This document shows positions 59,393-64,000 of a stretch of DNA of 64,000 nucleotides, one piece after another. Location of the stretch: contig NZ_KB903289.1 of NCBI RefSeq assembly GCF_000379685.1, positions 159,543 to 223,542 on the forward strand, read 5' to 3'. Position 1 is the first letter of the stretch; each line of letters begins with the position of its first letter. This stretch comes from Catelliglobosispora koreensis DSM 44566 (GTDB lineage Bacteria > Actinomycetota > Actinomycetes > Mycobacteriales > Micromonosporaceae). A program made the position numbers and the translations under genes. The notes under the pieces are model-generated. The model was given only the letters and a program-made list of their open reading frames with translations, made no database searches and was not told where the DNA came from.

Positions 59393-59973
59393 TGGCGCCG
59401 GCACAGCACCTGGTAGCGAACCTGATCGTCGTCGGCCGCGGTGTCGCCGATGACGATCTGCTCGCCTTCACGCACCACGGTGTCGCCGAAAACGCGGGCG
59501 TTGAGCCGGCCGGGACGCCCACACCAGCACAGCACCTCGACCTGCAGCCGGAACACCTCGTCGGCCAGTTCGAACAGACGCTGTGCCGCCGGGAACAGGT
59601 GCGAGGTGAAGTCAGTGGCCAGGCCGAAGGCGTACACGTCGACTTCGTGATAGTCGACGAGATCAGCTAGCTGCTCGATCTGGGCGACGGTGTAAAAGCA
59701 CGCCTCGTCGCAGATCAGATAGTCCACTTTGAACGGCTGCTCGCGTACCAACTCGGCCAGGTTGAGCGACGGCTCCACTTCGATCGCCGCCGCGACCAGG
59801 CCGATGCGGGTCGTGACCTGTGGCTTCATCGACCGGTCCAGGCGGGTGAGCACGAGCCCACGCCGGCCTTGCCGGGCGTGATTGTGCCCGATCTGCAAAG
59901 CCAGCGTGGACTTTCCGCAGTCCATCGGTCCCCAGAAGAACTTTAGCGAAGTGGTGCAGGCAGATTCAGACAC
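59356..59973 (-). CDS. tdk: Thymidine kinase (type II)
   Basis: A 205-residue thymidine kinase: P-loop FFWGPMDCGKSTLAL, DEACFYTVAQIEQLAD with the catalytic Glu after the DEAxF motif, and the C-terminal zinc region CWCGRPGRLNARVFG with CRRHY. It salvages thymidine to dTMP. GTG 59973. Length and motifs are normal. It is 14 bp downstream of the MFS gene and may share its transcript. Confidence 0.95.
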   Translation of the reverse strand: MSESACTTSLKFFWGPMDCGKSTLALQIGHNHARQGRRGLVLTRLDRSMKPQVTTRIGLVAAAIEVEPSLNLAELVREQPFKVDYLICDEACFYTVAQIEQLADLVDYHEVDVYAFGLATDFTSHLFPAAQRLFELADEVFRLQVEVLCWCGRPGRLNARVFGDTVVREGEQIVIGDTAADDDQVRYQVLCRRHYRSGALAAAAV

Positions 59974-59987
59974 GAATCGCGACGTTA

Positions 59988-61394
59988 CTACAACCGCTCC
60001 GGTGGATTATTGCCAGCCGCGATGATGGCCCGCCGCAACGGCACCAGCAGCAGCAGGATGAACCCGAGCACGAAGAAGAACAGCACCACACTGACACCGA
60101 GGCGGTAATTCTTCGTCGCCTCGAACACCAGCGTGAACGCCAGCGGCCCCATCCAGCTCGTGCCCTTGTCGGAGATCTCGTAGAAGCCGAAGTATTCGCC
60201 TTCTTTGCCCTTGGGGATCAGCTGGCTGAACATCGAGCGCGACAGCGCCTGGCTGCCGCCGAGCACGATGCCGATCGTGGCGCCCAAGGCCATGAACGGG
60301 CCAGCCGCGCCCACAGGCAGCGAATAGGCGGCACCGATGATGAGACACCAGATCACCAGGTTGATTAGCACTGTCTTCTTCGCACCGATGCGCCCGGCGA
60401 GCCAGCCCATGCCCAGCGCGCCGCCGAAGGCCAGGAACTGAATGATCAGCACCGTCATTGTCAGCGTCGTGGTCGTCAGCTGAAGTTCTTCCACCGCGTA
60501 CACACTCGACACGTTGATCACGGTCTGGATGCCGTCGTTGTAGACCAGATACGCCGCCAGGAAGAACAAAGTCAGCGGGTACTTACGCATGCCTTTCATC
60601 GTGTGACCAAGCTGCTTGAACCCGTCGGTCAGCACATTGCCGCGCGCCACACCCTCCAGCGGCGGGCGGTCCTTGAGCCACCGCAACGGAAACAGTGTGA
60701 ACAAGCCCCACCACACACCGGCCGAGCACAGCGACAACCGGGCGACCATCGCCTCGCCGCCAAGCGCGTCAACGAACGTGGTGTAGGCGACGAGGTTGAG
60801 CACCAGCAGCAAACCGCCACCGAGGTAACCCCACGCCCAGCCGATGCTGGAAACCTTGTCGCGGTCCTCCTCTTTGCACAGTTGCGGAAGGAACGAGTGG
60901 TAGACCACGATGCTGGCCGCGAAAGCGACGGTGGCGATGATGAACAGCAGACCACCCAGCATGTACCCGGTGCCGGAGACGAAGAACATCGCCGCCGTGG
61001 CACCGGCACCGATATAGGCGGTGATCCCGAGCAGGCGGCGCTTGTGCGGCGACCGGTCGGCGATGGCGCCCATGACCGGCAGGATCAGCACATTGAGGAT
61101 CACCGCGACGGTCAGCACGGTGGTGTAGAAGGAACCGGCCAGAAGCTCAAACCACAGCACCTTGATCGGCGCGGTCAGCCGCTCGTCGGCCTTGGTCGCC
61201 GGGTCATCGAGCACCCCGGTCGCGACCTTGGCGATGTTGCCCAGATAGGGGCCGAAGAACACGGCGACGACCGTGGCCGAGAACGCGGAGTTAGCCCAGT
61301 CGTAGAGGTACCACCCGGTGCGCTCGCGTTTGGTGCTGGACCCGTAGCCGATGGTTTCCGGGGACGGATCTGAGGCGGTGACCATGTCGGTCAT
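59988..61394 (-). CDS. MFS transporter, UMF1/Atg22-like
   Basis: A 468-residue major facilitator with twelve membrane helices of the UMF1/vacuole-effluxer (Atg22-like) group: GWYLYDWANSAFSATVVAVFFGPYL is diagnostic, and VMGAIADRSPHKRRLLG is the cytoplasmic loop motif. Yeast relatives export amino acids; bacterial substrates are unknown. AAGGA precedes ATG 61394 by 6 nt. It overlaps the glycerophosphodiesterase stop by four bases, so the two form an operon. Confidence 0.9.
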   Translation of the reverse strand: MTDMVTASDPSPETIGYGSSTKRERTGWYLYDWANSAFSATVVAVFFGPYLGNIAKVATGVLDDPATKADERLTAPIKVLWFELLAGSFYTTVLTVAVILNVLILPVMGAIADRSPHKRRLLGITAYIGAGATAAMFFVSGTGYMLGGLLFIIATVAFAASIVVYHSFLPQLCKEEDRDKVSSIGWAWGYLGGGLLLVLNLVAYTTFVDALGGEAMVARLSLCSAGVWWGLFTLFPLRWLKDRPPLEGVARGNVLTDGFKQLGHTMKGMRKYPLTLFFLAAYLVYNDGIQTVINVSSVYAVEELQLTTTTLTMTVLIIQFLAFGGALGMGWLAGRIGAKKTVLINLVIWCLIIGAAYSLPVGAAGPFMALGATIGIVLGGSQALSRSMFSQLIPKGKEGEYFGFYEISDKGTSWMGPLAFTLVFEATKNYRLGVSVVLFFFVLGFILLLLVPLRRAIIAAGNNPPERL

Positions 61395-62155
61395 CGGGGG
61401 TCCTTCCACAAGCCTCGCTGGACGAAGACATCGCGCAACACATGGATGCGATCGGTCATGATGCCATCAACACCGAGATCAAGTAACCCCTTCATTTCGG
61501 CAGGGTTATCGATCGTCCAGACGTGTACCTGCATCCCGGCCCGGTGAGCGGCGGCGATGAACCGCCCGGTCACGATCCGCACCGGCCCCTGGCGCACCGG
61601 AACCTGAGCCGCCACAGCCGTCGGCGGGGCCTTGAACCGCAACCCTGTACGCGACGCGACCAGCAGCCGCGCGACCTCCCGCTGCGCCAAAGACGTCGCC
61701 ACCCGGCCCTGCGTCAGCGCGCGCAACGCCCGGACGCGGCTGTCTGAAAAGGACGCCAGCAGCACCCGCGGCTCAAACGAGCGCACCGCATGGGCTGTCG
61801 GGGCAACGGCCAAAGTGGACTTCACATCAATGTTGAACCGCACCTGCGGCCACGCTTCCAGCACCTCTTCCAGCCGCGGGATCACCGAAGCGCCCGCCAC
61901 CCGAATAGCCGAAAGGTCCGCATAGGACAGTGCACTGACCGCAGCGTCCGTACCCGTCATCCGCGCCAGCGACGCGTCATGCATGACCACGGGCACCCCA
62001 TCACGGGTCGCGTGCACGTCGGTCTCCACATACCGGTAGCCGGCGTCCACGGCACGCGCGAACGCCTCGACCGTATTTTCATCACCGTCAGCGGCCCCGC
62101 CGCGATGGGCGAACGCCAGCGGCGGATCATCCAGAAAGTCCAAGGGGCTGGTCAC
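61391..62155 (-). CDS. Glycerophosphodiester phosphodiesterase
   Basis: A 254-residue GDPD of the cytosolic type: AFAHRGGAADGDENTVEAFARAV with the first His and Glu, VETDVHATRDGVPVVMHDASL with the metal Asp and second His, and HVWTIDNPAEM near the end. It hydrolyses glycerophosphodiesters to glycerol-3-phosphate. GTG 62155 gives the usual start; the frame extends upstream without support. The stop overlaps the MFS start, so both are expressed together. Confidence 0.92.
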   Translation of the reverse strand: MTSPLDFLDDPPLAFAHRGGAADGDENTVEAFARAVDAGYRYVETDVHATRDGVPVVMHDASLARMTGTDAAVSALSYADLSAIRVAGASVIPRLEEVLEAWPQVRFNIDVKSTLAVAPTAHAVRSFEPRVLLASFSDSRVRALRALTQGRVATSLAQREVARLLVASRTGLRFKAPPTAVAAQVPVRQGPVRIVTGRFIAAAHRAGMQVHVWTIDNPAEMKGLLDLGVDGIMTDRIHVLRDVFVQRGLWKDPR

Positions 62156-62165
62156 AGCGCGAAGG

Positions 62166-62185
62166 ATCGCACGAATGTGTGCGAT
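62166..62185. promoter_or_regulatory. Inverted repeat ATCGCAC-N6-GTGCGAT
   Basis: Exact 7-bp arms between the GDPD and the LuxR-type gene. The right half TGTGCGATAT also occurs in the palindrome upstream of the flavohemoglobin gene (minus strand), so the two might bind the same protein. Evidence is only the shared half-site. Confidence 0.35.
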
Positions 62186-62262
62186 ATGGTGACCGGCTCG
62201 CCAACATCCCATGACATCGGTGAGAATGTCCCAACCGTATTCCGTTGAGGATAGTCGATCTA

Positions 62263-62493
62263 ATGGGGGTCCACGTGCCCGACGATGAGCCGAGCGACTG
62301 GCTGCGCCGCTTGTCCCCGGTGGAACGGGCCCTGCTTGAGCGGCTGGCTACCGGTGCCACCATCGCCACCGCGGCAGCCGCGGAGTTCCTCTCCTTACGC
62401 ACCGCCAACCGGCGCATCGCCGATCTGCGCCGCAGAGCCGGCGTGCCCACAACACGTGAACTCGTCCTGATCTACCGCGCCTCACGCGGCTAA
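62263..62493 (+). CDS. Small LuxR-type helix-turn-helix protein
   Basis: A 76-residue protein that is essentially one HTH: LSPVERALLERLATGATIATAAAAEFLS, then LRTANRRIADLRRRAGVPTTRELVLIY, the pattern of the GerE/LuxR DNA-binding domain, with no sensor or receiver part. It could bind DNA alone, as some small WhiE/GerE-like regulators do. ATG 62263 or TTG 62245 may be the start. Divergent from the GDPD gene; the crotonase gene ends 5 bp past its stop. Confidence 0.78.
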   Translation: MGVHVPDDEPSDWLRRLSPVERALLERLATGATIATAAAAEFLSLRTANRRIADLRRRAGVPTTRELVLIYRASRG

Positions 62494-62497
62494 ACCG

Positions 62498-63229
62498 TCA
62501 CGGCCGCCACGGGAACGATGGCTTGCGGCGGGCCAGGAACGCGGCCGCGCCCTCGGCTGCCTCACCGCTATCGCGCACGAGACGCATCCAGCCCTCGGCA
62601 CGCTCGTCAGACACCGGCCCGGCCAGCATCTCCTTCATCGCCACCTGGCTTAGCAGCGACCGGCTCACCAGCGTGGCCGCCAGCGACGCCACACGGGCAT
62701 GCACGTCCTCAACCACCTCATGCACGAGGCCAAACGAGCGGGCCTGCGCAGCGGAAACCAGCTCGCCGGTCAGCAACAGCCACTGCGCCGGTGCCGTCCC
62801 CGCGACACGGGTCAACCGCCGGATGCTCGTTTGTGGATAGATGACGCCCAGCCGCGCCGGCGTGATCCCAAACCGGGACCCGGCCGCCGCGATCCGCAGA
62901 TCACACGCCAGCGCCAGCTGACAGCCGCCACCGATGCAGTCGCCCTCGATCGCTGCGATCACCGGCGCGGGAAACGCCGCCAGCGCCTCCTCCGCCGCGA
63001 CCGCCAGATTCTCACCAGCCGTCGCCGCGCCAATGTCAGCCAGCGCACCGATATCGGCCCCAGCGCAGAAAGTCGTCCCGGCACCACGCAACACCACAGC
63101 GCGTACCCCCGAAAGGCCCGAAAGAACAACGGGAACGGCCCGCCACATCTCGGCGGTCATCGCGTTGCGCTTGCCCGGATTGTCAATCCAGAGCGTCGCC
63201 ACCTCACCGGCGACCTCAACCCGGATCAC
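62498..63229 (-). CDS. Enoyl-CoA hydratase/isomerase-family protein
   Basis: A 243-residue crotonase-fold protein with oxyanion-hole motifs FCAGADIGALAD and IGGGCQLALACDLR. The segment after the second motif reads FGITPARLGVIYP, where active hydratases have FGxPExxLG, so the first catalytic Glu is replaced and hydratase activity is doubtful; other crotonase reactions (isomerase, hydrolase) remain possible. GTG 63229 overlaps the acyltransferase stop by four bases, so they are co-transcribed. Confidence 0.85.
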   Translation of the reverse strand: MIRVEVAGEVATLWIDNPGKRNAMTAEMWRAVPVVLSGLSGVRAVVLRGAGTTFCAGADIGALADIGAATAGENLAVAAEEALAAFPAPVIAAIEGDCIGGGCQLALACDLRIAAAGSRFGITPARLGVIYPQTSIRRLTRVAGTAPAQWLLLTGELVSAAQARSFGLVHEVVEDVHARVASLAATLVSRSLLSQVAMKEMLAGPVSDERAEGWMRLVRDSGEAAEGAAAFLARRKPSFPWRP

Positions 63230-63987
63230 GGCACCGCCCGCTTGTGCAACCGGCGCGTCTCAGAAACCTTCGTCGGATCCATGAACCGCGGCCACGACGG
63301 CTCCTCAGCACGCAACGGCGCCAGCTCCGCGACAATCGCGTCCAGCAAACGGTCCGTCAGCCTCTGCGCCCCTCCCGGCCGGCTCACATCGATCCCCTCC
63401 GTGGACACTGGACGGCCAAAATGGACCTTCACCACGGGGCGCCGCCGCACATTGCGCCACAGAAACGGCCACATCCCTTTAGGCGCCGTATAAGGCAGCA
63501 CCTCATGCGAACCCCAGATCGCCACCGGAATCAGCGCCGCACCCGTGGCGAACGCCAGCCGGCCTGTGCCCGTCTTACCCCGCTCCGGCCACAACTGCGG
63601 ATCACGGCCAATCCTGCCCTCCGGATAGACCACGACAGCAGCGCCGTCGCGCAGCGCCGCCTCAGCCTCGGTCAGCGAGTTCGTCACCGTCGGCTTATCC
63701 CGGTCTACCCGGATGTGCCCACACGCCCGCATGAACGCACCCACCACCGGAACCGTGAACAGCTCCTCCTGCGCCATGAAACGCGGGGCCAGCCCCCGCA
63801 GCGAACACGCCGCCGTAATCGCGATCGGGTCGAAATTGCCGATGTGATTGACCGCCAGGATCAGCCCGTGAGATGTCTCATAACGGGCGTCACCGGATAC
63901 CTCCAACTTAGACAGCAACCTGGTGATACCCCTGCCCAGCGCCATGCCAAAGCGCCAGACGAGCGGTGGCGTGGGGTGTTTCACCAT
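63226..63987 (-). CDS. 1-acyl-sn-glycerol-3-phosphate acyltransferase-like protein (PlsC family)
   Basis: A 253-residue PlsC-fold protein: the HX4D motif as NHIGNFDP, VVVYPEGRIGRD with the EGR motif, and AALIPVAIWGSHEV. It would transfer an acyl chain to lysophosphatidate or a related lipid at the inner membrane. ATG 63987 is 6 nt after AAGGA; a TTG at 63990 is the alternative. It is coupled to the crotonase gene. Confidence 0.88.
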   Translation of the reverse strand: MVKHPTPPLVWRFGMALGRGITRLLSKLEVSGDARYETSHGLILAVNHIGNFDPIAITAACSLRGLAPRFMAQEELFTVPVVGAFMRACGHIRVDRDKPTVTNSLTEAEAALRDGAAVVVYPEGRIGRDPQLWPERGKTGTGRLAFATGAALIPVAIWGSHEVLPYTAPKGMWPFLWRNVRRRPVVKVHFGRPVSTEGIDVSRPGGAQRLTDRLLDAIVAELAPLRAEEPSWPRFMDPTKVSETRRLHKRAVP

Positions 63988-64000
63988 CAAACATCCTTCC

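Noticed and set aside
1-64000. CRISPR arrays, rRNA, tRNA or intact insertion sequences
   Set aside because: No regularly spaced direct repeats, no cloverleaf-like or rRNA sequence and no transposase frame were seen on reading the window; a covariance-model scan would be needed to exclude small RNAs.

Overview
The window reads as a chromosomal segment of a high-GC actinomycete. The signs are strong GC3 bias, many GTG starts, an AfsR/SARP-type regulator with NB-ARC and TPR parts, an LtrA protein, a bacterial GOLPH3-like protein, a CDP-alcohol phosphatidyltransferase, an LPETG-anchored protein, LCP and MurJ-type envelope proteins, and many genes whose -10 hexamer lies 5-8 nt before the start codon (leaderless transcripts). 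A Pseudonocardiales-like host would fit, but the order cannot be fixed from the sequence alone. About 65 protein genes are called. No rRNA, tRNA, CRISPR array or intact insertion sequence was seen. No stretch over 300 bases lacks a gene. || Layout. 0-16.9 kb holds small metabolic and regulatory units: a MerR regulator with an aldo/keto reductase; an Rrf2 regulator with a NIPSNAP protein and a membrane-anchored protein; a TIR-WD40 protein; a secreted GH30 glycosidase with a ricin-type lectin; peptidase E-like, MazG-like, LacI, uridine-kinase-like and MmcQ genes; secreted and lipoproteins; a DUF2975/XRE pair under a long palindrome; a Wzy/O-antigen-ligase-like protein. 16.9-31.3 kb holds an AT-rich intergenic patch with a strong terminator and small ORFs, an NmrA-like protein, LtrA, the 999-residue AfsR-like regulator, a flavohemoglobin with a PPOX and a left-handed-helix protein, a toxin-like protein next to a TPR/PH membrane protein, two methyltransferases and an orphan histidine kinase. 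31.4-45.9 kb holds a lone tyrosine recombinase, a dimethylarginine hydrolase, an ABC exporter, hydrolases, an AlkZ-like glycosylase, a thioesterase under a KstR-like operator, a GOLPH3-like protein, a long coiled-coil protein and a degenerate membrane-anchored trypsin-like protein. || 45.9-58.6 kb is a polysaccharide (exopolysaccharide or wall glycan) locus: initiating sugar-phosphate transferase, three glycosyltransferases, an acyltransferase, a Tat-type tachylectin/dimethylformamidase-like fusion, a MurJ-type flippase, a Wzy-type polymerase and an LCP ligase. Together they could start a glycan on undecaprenyl phosphate, extend and acylate it, flip it, polymerise it and attach it to peptidoglycan. 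Codon use is visibly less GC-biased here. 58.7-64 kb returns to housekeeping-like genes: CDP-alcohol phosphatidyltransferase, thymidine kinase, MFS transporter with a glycerophosphodiesterase, a small LuxR-type HTH, a crotonase and a PlsC-like acyltransferase. || Points most worth a second look: the toxin-like/TPR-PH pair, the TIR-WD40 protein without an NTPase, a 12-mer repeated four times across genes and spacers, the small ORFs beside a strong terminator at 17.0-17.2 kb, the tachylectin fusion, and several exact palindromic operators.
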